Shown here in pieces: positions 11,462-24,041 of a DNA stretch of 64,000 nt. How positions within the stretch are numbered: position 1 is the first letter of the stretch; every line of letters begins with the position of its first letter. Both the position numbers and the translations under genes were made by a program. Under the pieces are notes generated by a model. It made no database searches and was not told where the DNA came from. It saw nothing but the letters and a program-made list of their open reading frames with translations. The stretch is from Ambrosia x helenae (Eukaryota; Streptophyta; Magnoliopsida; Asterales; Asteraceae). The stretch covers positions 36,155,149 through 36,219,148 of the forward strand of contig CM061231.1 in assembly GCA_030844895.1 (NCBI GenBank), read 5' to 3'.

Positions 11462-11565
11462 TGGTAAATCATGTACCTGGTCAGAAGATCTGAAGATGAT
11501 GATTAACTGGCAGGTAGAACACTTTAACAAATAGAAGATGGACTTGTCGCATGCCTTGATAGCCA

Positions 11566-14500
11566 TCAACTCTTTGGTACGATAGCAGCTAGTGCACGGG
11601 CATATGCTGGTGGAAGGCTTCTCAAAATAGGCTTCATTTGATGACCATAGAGTGATATCAAGTGAGAAACAGCCCCTCCTATTTGAAGTTTGACCTCTCG
11701 TGTTTCAAGTGGTGAGATAGCTACTTGTACAAATACAATAACTAAATCCGCCACTAGCTGAAGGATCTGTTCAACAGTTGGTAGTGTAAAGCATAGAGAC
11801 GTGTTAATGACTAAGTTCTGAGTTTTGGAGCAAAGAAGAATATGTGTTAAGCAAGTACCTGTGAGTTGGATGATAAAACAAGGTTGCAAATGCAAGTGTA
11901 TACAGGAACAGATTCCTCATGATCTTCTTTTATAGGAAGGACTCTGAGGAGCATAGGGAGAACCTGATCATTGAAAGAAAAAAAAAATAGTTTGAGCATC
12001 TTCTAAAGATGCTAGGATTCGGTAGAGCAAAACCTGAAAATATAATAAATGGGAATTTGAGGGTACAAAATGGAAGGGTCAGGCACGTTGAATAATGGGT
12101 CAAAATGGTTATCATTTCAGTAGGCCTGGAATTTTTTTTTTTTGTTTAAACATGTTTCGATTAAGGATTAAACTATTTCAATAATTACACACTTGTGAAT
12201 AAAATGATCTAGGAGGTTTTTATGCATTAAAACACGTTTTCGACTAATTATTTTGATTGAAGTTTAAACTTTCAATAATTACCTATTTATGTATAAATGA
12301 TCTAGGTGGTTTTTATGCATTAAAAAACATTTTCGACTAATTATTTTGATATACTAGTTTGATCCATTAGAGATTAACGACCACTTGAACATGGACAAGA
12401 AGGAGCCAACTACTAGACACATGGAAAATCTATTAAAAAGGGATGATAGAGAATAAAGAAGGTATTTTACTTGTTTGGTGCTTGTGCGCGCACTCACTCA
12501 TCTTAAAATCTCTCATCTTAAGAGAAGAAAGAATCATGACCCAAACCGACCCATTCATAATTAAACAGAACGAAACAGCAACCTATCTAGTATACAAACC
12601 TGATTTAATGGAACATAGTCCTGGTGTGCCATAATCATCCTTGCGACTGCACCTGCAGCATTGTCCCTGACTGCATGGTCTGGCTCAGATTCTTCAAACA
12701 ATGGGTAAAGACATTGCAGCGTATCATCAAAGTATCTGATAGATAAGTGACAGAAAACCAATCAAAAAGGTAACATAATGGCCAAAGTTCAAACTTTGAA
12801 CTTCTGATGCCTCTCCCTTCCTCAAAGATACATAAAGAATAACATTTACTTCATCTCGTATGGTGTTTTAATGTTTGACTGGTCAAATATCTTAAATACT
12901 TTCCAATGAAGACGAATTCAAAACTCTTGTGGACCCAAATATTAAAAGGTAAAAGGGGGAGAGAGAGCATAAAAATCAAATGAGTGAATGAAGTTTACTT
13001 CAGACTGTAGTCGCCACCATTCTTGCACAACTCTCCGACACAGAATGCAGCATTCCTCCTATTGGTTGCTGATGAGGAAGCTAACTCTTTTAGTACAAAG
13101 GGCATCAACGGCTGAAACAAGATGCAATTTTCCAAAACTCAAATCAAAACTGAACTCCATGAAAACAAATGGCATTAAAACAACATATCCACAAAAAAGT
13201 TTACACTTATATAGCCAGAAATTGGAGCCCCCATATTCCGAGCAACTTCAGCAAGACATGCGACCACCATAGTCCAGTCTTTAGGTGAGCTTGATCCTTT
13301 CTTCAAGCCAATGATTTGATATAAGTTGGAGAAAAGAGTGATAAATGCCACATACTAGAAGTGGCCATTTAAACCCAATGTTTCTGGATTATCCGTATGA
13401 CCGTATAGTGTTATTTTTATCTTAAACGGGTCAAACATTTCCCAAAGTAAATTTTTTATCCATAAACCTTCTAAATCATTTTATTCAAAAGATAAGATTG
13501 TCATTCAAAATTTTTTAGTACACTAAAATTGATATTTTGAGAAATACGTGTTTCAGATTAACGTTAACCAAACCCTATTCAAGTTTTAACCTGGACCAAA
13601 ATACCACCCATCTTAACATGTTACCCGACCCCCTCATTTTCCCTTATAAAAAGTAGATATAGCCTTAAGAAAGCTTACTGCAAACTCCATTAATGGATTG
13701 AACAGTATTGCAAAGATAGGTGCAAAGTTGGAACCCATAGCCTTGGCAAAAGCAGCAAGGAGGTCTGTCACAGCATCCATGAGCACTTCATTTTGTCCAG
13801 GATCATAAACCTTAATATCGCTGTCAAATTCTACTTGCTGACATGCTGACATCTGATGCAGCAATACAAGAGTTGACTCTACAAGCCTAGCCATGTCTGA
13901 AATTTAAAGAGAAAAAGATAATAAGGACATCTAAGCATTAGTACATAATAAGCCAGGTAGTATACGAGCTCATTATTAAAAAAAATCATACAAGATTCCA
14001 TGGCAACATATCCAATATCCGTGATGATCTGTGCTACACTCATGCAAGTTTGAGCAACAACTTCCTTGTCATCATCTTGGTTCATTGTCTTGATATAAAT
14101 GGCCATCACAGAGTCTGGAATTTACACACACAAAATTTAAGGAACTGACTCAATGCCTAAAGACGGTACAGGGGATCTGCTGGTCATTTGCTGCTAACAT
14201 TCATGACTTACCAAGAATTTGTTTCATCTTTGACGTTCCGTCCTGCAAATTGGATACGCAACTTAAACTTCAACCAGAAGATAACGAAAGGTGGTGATTA
14301 GTTCTTATTAGGAAACGGTACAAATGGGTAGAAGCGGTTGAAAGGCTGCTTAAACAAAACCTCCTAAACCAGTTTGTTGAAACACTACGATTGTGACTGA
14401 AGTATATTATCTTCTGTAAGCATATTTAAACTAGTTATTCAAAAAAATTTAGACAAATAATGTTAGTTTCGTGCCATTAACCAACCAGCCCTTTATATGT

Positions 14501-17500
14501 TGGGTCCCTATTCTTATGTCATATGTATACAATAAAACAACTTATTTATACATAAGCAAAAAAGAATAGCTAAAATGCTAAAAGGGAAGATGGAAAATTA
14601 ATGACCCTTACATTCTGACCTTGTAAGAAGACATGAGCAGCTGTCAAAATATCTGCAATCAGAACCAACTGACATTTAGAGATAGTAAGTACAAACATCA
14701 CCCGATTCAATTTATATGTTTTAATGTGTTTAAATGTAGTGCGGAGTAACGCATGTAGTAAACAACTGGTAGAAGTTTCTTATCAGATAGCACCCAAGAG
14801 AGTAGAGGCATACATACATACATATGCTGTCTAGGAAGATGCCAAGAAAAATGAACCAAATTCCAGATTTGACAGTTTCTTTTAATTAGATCCTTATAAG
14901 TTATAATCATGCCGGGTAACTAATCAATCGTTTGACAGTTTCTTTTAAACCGCATGTATGCGTATATTTAACAATGACATGATCATTAAAAGGGTGAAGC
15001 TGGGTGCAACAAGAGGTTGCATTTGTTACTTACATTTAAACATGTTTTCAATAACAAATTAGAGATCCAAGAACATACAGCAGCCATTCTCAAAGAAATT
15101 ATTTGTTACTTACGTTTTAAACCAGTAACTGCCTGAAGTCGGATATCTTCATGGAAATATATGGAATGCTTAATCATAATCATTAATGACTCTTCAAAAT
15201 ATCTTGACTATAATTAAAGACTTACAGTTCTAAGTGTTGGCATATATTGACAATGTAGATTATATATAATTAAAGGATACGGGGCATATGCACTCTTTGT
15301 ATGAAGGGCAAATAGACCAAGGGCTTGAGTTGCAGCAGCCTTTTCATCTAAAACATCTGTTCTTATACTGACATCTCCTAGTCTTGGTTCATCTTGAGCT
15401 TCATAATCAGATGAAAATGCTCCCAATCCAACAACATCTTCATCCTCGTCAGAATCACTAATGTCTACAGCAGGTCCATCATCAAGATAACAAGAAGAGT
15501 ATGCCAAAGGTACAACACGTGGAAGATACTGTTTACAATAATATAATGCCAAACATAAAGAAATTTTAAAAATCAGGCTTCCCATAAAGTAACTAATACT
15601 CGAGTGTATACCTGAACCATTCCGTCTTCCAAAACTTCTGTGACATTGCTAAAAAATCCATGAGTATGCTTGCGAAGTTCACTGCACTCGAGCCCATAAC
15701 CCTAAATATTAGGTTAGAAGTCAGAGTAATTAAACATGTGGTGTGAGTGTGTGACTTAATATAGAAGTAATGATAGAATAATTACAGAAACCGCAGCTTC
15801 AATAAAAGGTGGTAAAACTGGTTCCATTTTTTGTCTTCCTACAATTACTGCAACTATCCCCACCAATTCAGTAGCTCTTGCTCGTGAACGGAGGTCCTCT
15901 TCATCTTTCAGGGCCATAAAATATTTCATAAATTCAAGAACCCTTTCTGAATACGGGATAAATGCTTCATCTGCAGCAGATGCAACCGAACCAATTGCAG
16001 ACTGCAAAAATTAAAAAGCAACTAAAAAAATGTTGAACAATCAACTCAAGTGAATGATGAATAACGCATAATTACCAAGCACGTTTCTTGTAAGATTCTG
16101 GGATTATTTTGGAGAGAAGCAAGTAGCCTTCCCAATAGCGTATCGAGAAATGGGACAATTTCCTCATGCATGTTCTCAGAAACTGCTGCCAATGCGTAAT
16201 ACGATTTCTCCTACAAAGAAGATTAAGTTACATCCACAAACATATATAATTTTGTAGGTCAATAGGTCTTGTCAGTAAATAATTTTGTAGATTGGGGTAT
16301 CAATTTCAATACAAAACTGTGTCAACGCAATTTAAATGGTTGTATGCATTATAAACACTTTGGACGGCTGTCAACATGTTCCCTTTTAAGCTATTTGCTT
16401 TCCATTATATCCGTTCGAGATAAAACACACCTCGAATCAACCCATTCATAAGCACACGGGTCAAAACTGTTACCTCTAAGATTATGGAAGGTAGCATTTA
16501 CTGAAGAACTGAACAATATATGATCTTAGTGTACCTTTACATCATCAGATGCATCTTGTAAGGATCTTAATAAACGAGGGAGAATCTTCTCATAATGAGA
16601 GATAATTTCAGGCTGCAGATATTCAGCAAATTGACCTAACGCAAATGATGCAGATCCTCTCACAAGCTGTTCAGGATCTCTTAAACCATCTAAGACAATA
16701 CGGAGAATGTGTTCGAGCTTCTCTTTCATCAACTCCGAACAACCCTCTGAGATCAAACCCAAAACCATGATAGAAGCTTCTCGGTACTTTGGATCAACAT
16801 TCTGACTGTATTCAGAAGCAAATTCAAAAACTGGTGGAAACACATGATTTGGCAACTTTGCAGACATAGTATCGAGAACTTCTGCAGCAGCTCGATCTGC
16901 TGACAGATCATAATCTAAATCACTGCCGGTTGCTTCTGTGAGCAATGGGCACATAACTTGGAGGATTGGAATGATCAATCCGTGCTTCCTGAGTGAATTG
17001 GATCTATATTTTGCAAGCCATGAAATAATTTGAATAGCCTGATGACGAATGCTAATTTCTATATTTGAACTAGAGCAAACCTCAAGAGCGAACTGGACTA
17101 TGGCTTTGATTGATTCTCCAGGAAGGGGTGCTGGAGATTCAATCAGTTCATCAAATATCTCAAAAGCAATTATGACGTTATCATCATCACTGGATGATAG
17201 GCATTTTCGTGAATAGTTCAATATGCTCGGAATATACTCGCAGAATTTTATCTGCATGTATATGAGTTAGAATGAGTTAAAAAAAACTACACAGTGCATT
17301 TTTGACAGAAACCTGCAGGAAAATATCTAAATAGATAGACTCACCACTTGAGATTCATCATGAGTAGACTCAAGAAAAGCCCCAATTGCCCTGTTCAGAA
17401 AATAGAGTTCCAGAGTACCTTATAAGATACCATTTCTACTAAAATGGTTTCTAAAACATCCAAATTAAAACACAAGTTTTGCCAGAGAATATTACTTAAG

Positions 17501-20003
17501 AGCAGCGACTCTAACAGCACTGATGTCATCTTGTAGGCACTTCAGTAAAAGTAATTTCAAGTCAGAAAAATAAGGTTGAAAAGAATCCGCTATAGTCTCA
17601 TTTAAGGAGCTAAACAATAATAATAATCCCAACTGCATTATAAAGAAGGATATAATTAGTTTTAGTTGATCCAAAATAAGAGGTGTAGGTTAAATTAAAT
17701 AAATAATTATACGTGTTCTGTGTTTAGTTAGATAGAAAGTGGCGAGACATGATTTAAGAGCAAACAACAATATACTATCATTTTTAAATTAAGATGCAGT
17801 CTAATCAAAATAAAAATAAAAAATAAAAAAAGATATGCAGTCTTAACAGCACAAATGAAGCACCTCTCTCAGATCTTTTTGTGCACTCTGACTGCACCGG
17901 AATATAAAGGGCAGAAGGTCTGGCCATTCACCACCTGGAACTGTATACTTCGCAATAATACTCACCACATTTGCACTAGCTCGCCTCACAGATGGACTGA
18001 AAATGCAAGATAGCCATAATGCAATCAGTTTACTTTTGTGGATAAGAAGCACAGGATGAATATTAGGAAGCATCAATGTATAGAACCCAACTCATCCACA
18101 TATCCATTGCATACAGCAGATAAGGCATAATAATGAAGCCTTTGTTTTACATGTCATTTTTTAAATTTATCCTTCCACATATTCCCTTAGTTCATTTGCG
18201 TGTGTACAGGAATGAATTATGAATAGAAGCACCATGGTTGTTACTTGTGTACCGAAAATTGATGGGCTGCAATCATGTCTTCCCACATATTCTCAATATA
18301 ACTTTAGAAGACTAATGTAATTCTTCTAATTCAAATATTCAATACTATTTAAACCTGAAAATAGGTACCACTCATGCATAGGAAATCAATGTCTTTGAGT
18401 GCAATTTACAACTACGAAAGATAATGATCATCAAGATGCAATATCAGGAGTTAAAAAATTTAAAAATCAGCACTCGATCGACAATTGCTGAAGGTAACAA
18501 GTCTAGCCCTAGATAGTGTTTAGCTTCTGCAGTTGGCTCACAAAGCTTTCTGTTTCTCTTTTCCATTAGACAACTTTGCCATGTGGGCTATGTTGCACGG
18601 GAACTGGTACGGGAACGAGAAACGGGTACGGGTACGGGAACGGGAAACGGCCAAACTCAAAAAATCAAGAAACGGGTACGACACGGGTACGAAAATAAAT
18701 ACATAAAAAAAATAAATATATCTCCACCAATATCCCACATAGAGTCAAAAATATATTAACCAAATTCCAAAAATACTATAATTATCAATGATCAAATCAT
18801 TGAGGGGTTAAATATAAACTTGTAAAATATGGAGGGGTTAAATGGTTAATATAGCTAAAGTTATATAACCCTACAATCATAAAACATAAGATGCAGCAGC
18901 AGCCGCGTATCTTCATCTTCATCTGTTTCAGAACAGATTTCCGGCACAAGTTGCAGGTCCGTCGCCGGAGTTTTTCATCGGAAGTCATTATTTGCTTGAT
19001 ATGTGGCTGCAAAGCACCCTGTAGCAGCCTACTGTTGCCTAAAGTAAATGGAAACGGTTCGGAAACTTCAGAAAACGTCCCCCTAAAAGAGGAAACGGGC
19101 CGGAAACGTTTCCAGGCGTCCCCGTACACGTTTCCGTCCCCGGCGAGTTTCGGGTACGGGGTACGGCACCTCTTAGCCGTTTCCATGCATCAGAGCATGT
19201 GGGTAGCGTTCTCTTTTCATGCAATGTAACGGAATCGGAATTGAAATTCGCTCGGGAATTGGAATTTAATTTGGAATGTAGGTGTGTTCGGTTCACATAA
19301 TGAAATGGAATCTGGATTGAATTGAAATGTGCCCCCCATGTTGTTAAATTCCAAGTCCTTCTTTTGTTTAAACGAACAATGAAATACACATTCCGATTCC
19401 ATCTAGACTCCATTCCATTCCATGAAACATACGCTACCTAAGTGTACTAGCTAATATCCACCAACACTAGGAAAACAACTACTGATAAAATATAAATTCA
19501 TGTTAAAATTAGTATTGCGAGTGCAATTATACTATTCTAGGGCATACAAGGATATCCATAACCTATAGGAAACGCAATGATCAACAGAAATTTCAAATCT
19601 AACCGTAATTCTAACCGAATCTCACAAATCATTTCCATTATTTAGACATGTTATAATCAAACCTAATCCAAATGGAGATATTAAAACAACATATAACTGA
19701 TCAAATAACAATAACAATAAACATCAACCTGCTTTCCAATGCAATGCTTTCAATAAGCGATTGTTTAACAAGCTGACGAATCTCATCCGTCAGCATAGGC
19801 CAGTAACCGGTGATCTTCTTCCTGAGAAGAACAGCGGATAATTGGCGGACATTCGGCGTCGTTGCGGACCGTATATGATCGATAAGATGCGGAACCACGT
19901 CTGGATCCCTAACCAGACGCTTGATTTGATCATCTGCTTTCTGTCGCGCCTCGTTGTCCGGCATTAGGAATTGAAGCAGGAGAAGCTCCAGTGATTGCGA
20001 CAT
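11566..20003 (-). CDS. IMB4: importin-4 (karyopherin beta, IMB4-type), 19 exons, 1049 aa
   Basis: Nuclear import receptor of the importin-beta superfamily; the family's importin-4 carries histones H3/H4 and ribosomal proteins through the pore using Ran-GTP. Exons (minus strand): 20003-19729, 17996-17864, 17632-17496, 17390-17345, 17251-16535, 16210-16076, 16001-15786, 15701-15612, 15528-15281, 15202-15114, 14652-14612, 14242-14212, 14114-13992, 13896-13679, 13300-13205, 13111-12999, 12735-12600, 11963-11859, 11766-11566. All join in phase at GT-AG sites and total 3150 nt with one stop, close to the 1048 residues I recall for Arabidopsis At4g27640. The start MSQSLELLLLQFLMPDNEAR matches the family N-terminus, with an importin-beta N-terminal region then HEAT repeats. 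An acidic loop (DISDSDEDEDVVG, exon 9) is also typical. Intron 1 (1.7 kb) holds two transposon insertions. I see no disabling change. Boundaries are by eye; the 5' end of exon 15 is the least certain. Confidence 0.93.
18588..19195. mobile_element. hAT-type non-autonomous element in importin-4 intron 1, 608 bp
   Basis: Flanked by perfect CATGTGGG duplications (18580-18587 and 19196-19203). The ends CTATGTTGCACGGGAAC and (reverse complement of the right end) CTCTGATGCATGGAAAC are inverted repeats, and subterminal GGGTACGGG/CCCGTACC motifs are abundant on both sides. Its middle (18880-19000) has higher-GC sequence ('CGTCGCCGGAGTTTTTCATCGG') that could be a captured host fragment. A similar 'CATCGCCGGAAGTCAAGAA' phrase occurs near 21718 in another element. 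Confidence 0.8.
19202..19438. mobile_element. probable MITE next to the hAT insertion
   Basis: Inverted ends GGTAGCGTTCTCTTTTCATG and the complement of ...CATGAAACATACGCTACC frame 237 bp rich in GGAAT/ATTCC motifs. The left flank was rewritten by the neighbouring hAT insertion, whose duplication CATGTGGG overlaps its first bases, so no target duplication can be read. Superfamily unknown. Confidence 0.4.
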
Positions 20004-20150
20004 TGTTGTGTTTTCTTTCTCTCTCTATCATTAGCATGTTGTATATGTATATATGTGTGTACGTATAGGTTGGGAGAAGATTGGTGAGGGTTTTGCTTTT
20101 GGTTATTGGAGAATATGGTGGTGGTGGTGGTATATATAGTTAGTTAAGGT
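20004..20150 (-). promoter_or_regulatory. importin-4 5' flank with TATA-like box
   Basis: Upstream of the importin ATG (20003, minus strand) lies a CT-rich leader (about 20008-20030). An ATATATA box occurs at about 20131-20138, some 130 nt before the start codon, preceded by a CCACCACC run. This spacing suits a TATA promoter with about 100 nt of 5' UTR. Inferred only from position. Confidence 0.4.
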
Positions 20151-20266
20151 CGTTAGGTTGATCACCGTTTATTTTTATTTTATATATTATGGAACCATGT
20201 GTTTAAAATGGAAAATTCTTTTTATGGGTTGTTTTCCTTGTGTTTGTTTCCATTTGTTAAAAAAAT

Positions 20267-20590
20267 ATGTTTTTTTGGAAGGCGAATTTTTGATGTTGTG
20301 GCAGAGAACATCACAACCCTCAGAAGGGGAGTCCCCTAGCCACTCTTCAATGGTCAGACTATGTTGTCTTAACCGGGCCCACGCTGACACGAGAGTGGCC
20401 GGCCCACAAGCGAGTCGAGGATGCGCATAAGGGGGGCACTAAGGCTTCCACCCGGAAAATTTCCCGCCACCTGCCACTTGACAGATGTTGCACCCTCTAC
20501 AAGAGGCAAGCCTCTCTGGAGTAAATACACGATAGTTAGAAAACCGGGGGGCCATCAGAATCGAAACTGGTACCTACAAGTAGGCTACTG
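20267..20590 (-). mobile_element. SINE, 5'-truncated copy
   Basis: Antisense copy of the element at 22307-22738. Shared words include 'GGTCAGACTATGTTGT', 'CCACAAGCGAGTCG', 'CTTCCACCCGGAAAATTTCC', 'GCCACTTGACA' and 'GAGTAAAT(A/G)CACG(A/G)TA'. It lacks the tRNA-like head seen in the longer copy. Its 3' side on the minus strand ends in an A-rich run (about 20262-20280 as T's on the plus strand). Confidence 0.7.
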
Positions 20591-21049
20591 TGTGAGAGTT
20601 TTGTAACAAACTACGTCATTTAATGGCAGAGATTATTGAGTTATTGTTGGATGTTTGATTTTGTCATGGTCTATGTATGTATGTTATTACTATATATTAT
20701 GCTTAGAATGTGGTTATTTTGTCTTGATTATGGTTATGCAAGTTTACAGTAATGATATCACGAGTTGTGAGAGGTTTACATGTGCACCGATATGAAAACA
20801 AGACAATGCATCCATAGTGGACTCAGAATTTTTTTTCGTGCGGAATCATATAGCTTATATATAGATTATTTATATATTGCAATAAAATAAAATTCGATCC
20901 GGTGGCTCGGGACGGGTCGGGTCGGGTCGGGTTGACTCATCACTCATGTAGAAAATCTAATAATATTAAAATTATTTAATCAACAAAAGTAACCAAAAGC
21001 CCAAAAGTCATTTAAATGTCATTATATATGCGTAACAAAATTATAAAAT

Positions 21050-21252
21050 CAAAAGTTGTTCTCTCCGAGTCTTCATTTTTTGAAATCTATCTATAGCGCA
21101 TCTTCTATCTCTACGTTTTTAAGCAAATCCTTTTCAATGAAAGCAACACAATTATCGTTTAAACTTTTATCACCAATCCTATTAAGTAAATCGTTCTTCA
21201 CAAACTTTACTGCCAGAAAGTTTCTTTCAACAATTGCAATTGCGACGGGCAT
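21050..21252 (-). pseudogene. hAT-family (ZMYM1-like) transposase C-terminal scrap
   Basis: The minus strand reads 'AIVERNFLAVKFVKNDLLNR' then 'IGDKSLNDNCVAFIEKDL', the hAT dimerisation segment of plant ZMYM1-like transposase-derived proteins (usual form VERxFSAMKxxKxxLRNRMGDxxLND). A frameshift near 21095 breaks the following 'F.KMK' motif. No N-terminal part is present. It adjoins the putative hAT-type repeat at 21253. Confidence 0.6.
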
Positions 21253-21391
21253 AGTTATCGACAGCGAATAGCAGTAAATAGCGTCGGGCTACCGATATGC
21301 TACGTAGCAATATCGATGAAATAGCGTCTGCTATTTCGTAAATAGCGATAAGGTAGTAGAAAATGTTAAATAAAAAATAGCTATTTATAAT

Positions 21392-21423
<32 letters not shown>

Positions 21424-21775
21424 ATGTTAATTTATATTTTTTACGTATGAATTTATGAGTTTAAGTACCAAATGTAAACTAGTAAAGATAGAGGGGGTTA
21501 AATGTGTAAATATACAAACTTACTTTAAACCTTTTATGTAAAATTTTACAAGTTTTAGAGACTAAATGTAAAATAGTGAAAGATAGGGGTTAAATAGTGA
21601 AATTTCTAAAACTTTTTAAACCCTAAAAGTCCCTTAAGCAGCCATCACTTTCTCCTCCTCCTTTCTGTCTTCCTCTCCTGGTTTCTGGTAGTTTTGCAGC
21701 TCCGGCGCCAGAATTCATCGCCGGAAGTCAAGAATCCGGCGCTATTTCGTCGCTTTCTGGTCGGTAAGCACCCCA
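21253..21775. mobile_element. probable hAT-type non-autonomous repeat
   Basis: Begins 'TAGTTATCGACAGCGAATAGC' and carries many AATAGCG/CGCTATT motifs typical of hAT subterminal regions, an (AT)n tract at 21400-21424 and, near the other side, 'GGCGCTATTTCGTCGC'. The right terminus is not clear and no duplication was found. Confidence 0.4.
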
Positions 21776-22306
21776 TAGAGATCACATTATTCACACTCGC
21801 ACCATTATGGAGGAGCTAATGTGAATGCTCTTATAGTGTGGTTTATAAGTTTTACTTCATTGTTTTTTTATTTGATCCAACATGATTACAATTGCCAATG
21901 ATCTCCAGCTCAGCTGGTTTGAGATGGGAGGGTTGACCTCTTTAGAGAATTCCCGCCCACGGTTGGTCACAGGTTTGATTATCGTCTATTGAAAATTTAT
22001 ACGCACTAAGGTTAAAAGATCCCGGCGTGTGAAAGACTCAAACTTGTGACCCGAAAGTTATTAGGACTAGGATTTCACTCTTAAACTGCGCCTTTAAAAA
22101 AAACATGCTTACAATTACGATGTTGTTAATGGATATGGTCATATCCGTCTTATTGTTTATCATTAATTTCTTTCCAACTTTTATGGAGAAATTAGTGAAG
22201 TAAATTCAATTTAAAATTTGAATATGGAACCCTTTTTTTAATGTCCAACAATGAATATGAAACTTATTTTGGATTTAAAGATCATGGTTGACACATTGAT
22301 AAGTGG

Positions 22307-22738
22307 TTTTTTTTTTATTTGGAAGGTGAATTTATATTTGTGGTATAGATCCTCACATTCTTCAAAGGGGGCCCCTAGTCAATCCCAGTGGTCAGACTAT
22401 GTTGTTTTAACTGGGTTCACGCAGATCGAGAAAGGCCGGTCCACAAGCGAGTCGTAGCTGCGCATGAGGGGCACTTGGGCTTCCACCCGGAAAATTTCCG
22501 GTCACCTGCCACTTGACAAATGATGCATACTCCACAAGAGGCAAACCTCTCTAGAGTAAATGCACGGTAATAGAAAACCGGGGGGGGGGGGGGGGTGGGG
22601 GGCATCATAATTGAACCTGATCCCTCCGAAGAAGGTAGGTGCAACCATCACTTGGCAAATGTCCCCCATATGCTGCTTGTGAGGATCGAACCGTAGACTT
22701 CCCAAAGGAATCTTTGATCGCCTACCACTGGACCACAT
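22307..22738 (-). mobile_element. SINE with tRNA-like Pol III promoter
   Basis: Read on the minus strand from 22738, an A box TGGTCCAGTGG (22735-22725) and a B box GTTCGATCC (22691-22683) both match the tRNA consensus. They are 33 nt apart, the spacing of a tRNA-derived SINE head. A body of about 350 bp shared with 20267-20590 follows, and the element ends in an A-run (T's at 22307-22316 on the plus strand). A G/C homopolymer near 22580-22596 lies in the body. Flanking duplications were not recognised. It encodes nothing. Confidence 0.75.
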
Positions 22739-22853
22739 GTGAAGGACATGTTCATGATACTAGTTAATAACTTAATATATTGTATACAATTTCTAATTGA
22801 CAAGTGAGTTTGTGTTTAAAAGGGTTTTGGTCTGAATTATCATATGTTTTTTT

Positions 22854-23372
22854 TGTTAGTACATGATGTCCCTAGGCTAGTATATCAGTTGTTTGGACGT
22901 GTTTCGGGGTGTTTGGAGACGTTCGTACGCGTTTTGGAGTGTTCGGGATGCTGCTCGCGAGTAGCAAATAGTGACACGCGATTAGGGCCCTAATCGCGTC
23001 ACTATTCATGCGATTGGGCTGTGGTTTCTGGCGATTAGCACTGATCGCATGACCTGATCTTGCTGATCGCTAGTTTGCAGCTGTACGTACCCGGGAGGTA
23101 TAAATAGGCCCAATCATTGCCCTAATCATCAGTTCTTGCCTCACACACTCTCCAAACACCCTCCCAAGGTCTGTAAGGTCTGATTTGATCTCTGTAAACA
23201 CTCGTGCTCTGTTTTTAGTGATTAATCGATAATCTTTTGACCCGTGTGTGTGTTGTGATTACTCATTTGTCATTGTTTCATTATCGTATCTGTTATTAAA
23301 GCATATTAGAGGGATTCCGCACCTCTAGTATAAACCCCGTGATTGTTGGATTTCGCGTTATTCGATCCTACA
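22854..23372 (+). repeat. 5' LTR of the Sirevirus-like element
   Basis: Starts TGTTAGTACATG and ends CGATCCTACA. U3 carries a 22-bp perfect palindrome (22977-22998, half-site CGCGATTAGGG) and further GCGATTA/TGATCGC motifs. A TATAAATA box is at 23099-23106, then a CT/CA-rich stretch with the probable transcription start about 30 nt on. Confidence 0.95.
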
Positions 23373-23374
23373 AG

Positions 23375-23387
23375 TGGTATCAGAGCC
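23375..23387 (+). other. primer-binding site (initiator-Met tRNA)
   Basis: TGGTATCAGAGCC begins two bases after the 5' LTR and is the standard complement of the 3' end of plant initiator tRNA-Met used by copia elements. Confidence 0.95.
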
Positions 23388-24041
23388 GAGGCTCTTATCA
23401 CGGGTGTTTTAATAACAAAAACGAGCAAAAACAGGTTTTTTTTGGTGTAAAAGTTCAGATTTTTAAGCAAAAACCTGTTCTTATTTTTGAAACTTTGAGT
23501 TTTTGTCAAAAACCCATCTTTTTCAACATCTTGGTGTGTGTTTACGGTTAAAAACAAGTGTTTTTTATTAGGGTTTGCTCTAAAACTGTTTTGGTAACTT
23601 GTCTAATCATTTGGGATCAAAATATAATGTTTTAGATAAGATTTTGAGGCAAAATAGGTGATTTTTGAGCAAAAGTGCGGCTACAGATCAGATCAGGCGA
23701 TTACGCAGTCCTACTCGCATAAACTTTCATACGATTAGGGTTTTAGTAGCGATTAGCCCCAAATCGCTACCAGTGTCACGCGATTAGTCACATAATCGCT
23801 AGTTTCCATACACGATTAGGCCTAATTGCTTATAAGCGATTAGCCCTAATCGCCTCCCATACTCTCGTCCATTTAAAACCCTAATCGCATATAAAATCAA
23901 ACGATCAGGTCAAATCGCTACACTATTCACACGATCAGCCCCCTAATCGCGTGTATATCATACAATTATAAGCCTAAACGCCTATAAAGGTCTGGAACAT
24001 AAAATTTGACTAAGTATCGGACTATTATCATACCTTAACAT
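23388..24041 (+). other. gag leader with GCGATTA inverted-motif array
   Basis: Non-coding leader between the primer site and gag. From about 23690 to 23960 it contains roughly nine pairs of GCGATTA-like and TAATCGC-like heptamers facing each other, e.g. 'GCGATTAGCCCTAATCGCC'. These are the same words as in the LTR palindrome and near the third ORF. Confidence 0.8.

Noticed and set aside
18797..19413. Several overlapping ORFs in importin intron 1
   Set aside because: They lie within hAT/MITE insertions, overlap on both strands and show no protein family features.
22683..22735. A tRNA gene on the minus strand
   Set aside because: A and B boxes fit, but no cloverleaf or acceptor stem was recognised and the sequence continues into a SINE body with an A-tail.
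22970..23960. Repeated GCGATTA/TAATCGC words as a CRISPR-like or satellite array
   Set aside because: Spacing is irregular, there are no constant repeats or spacers, and the setting is a plant retroelement; treated as regulatory or structural motifs.
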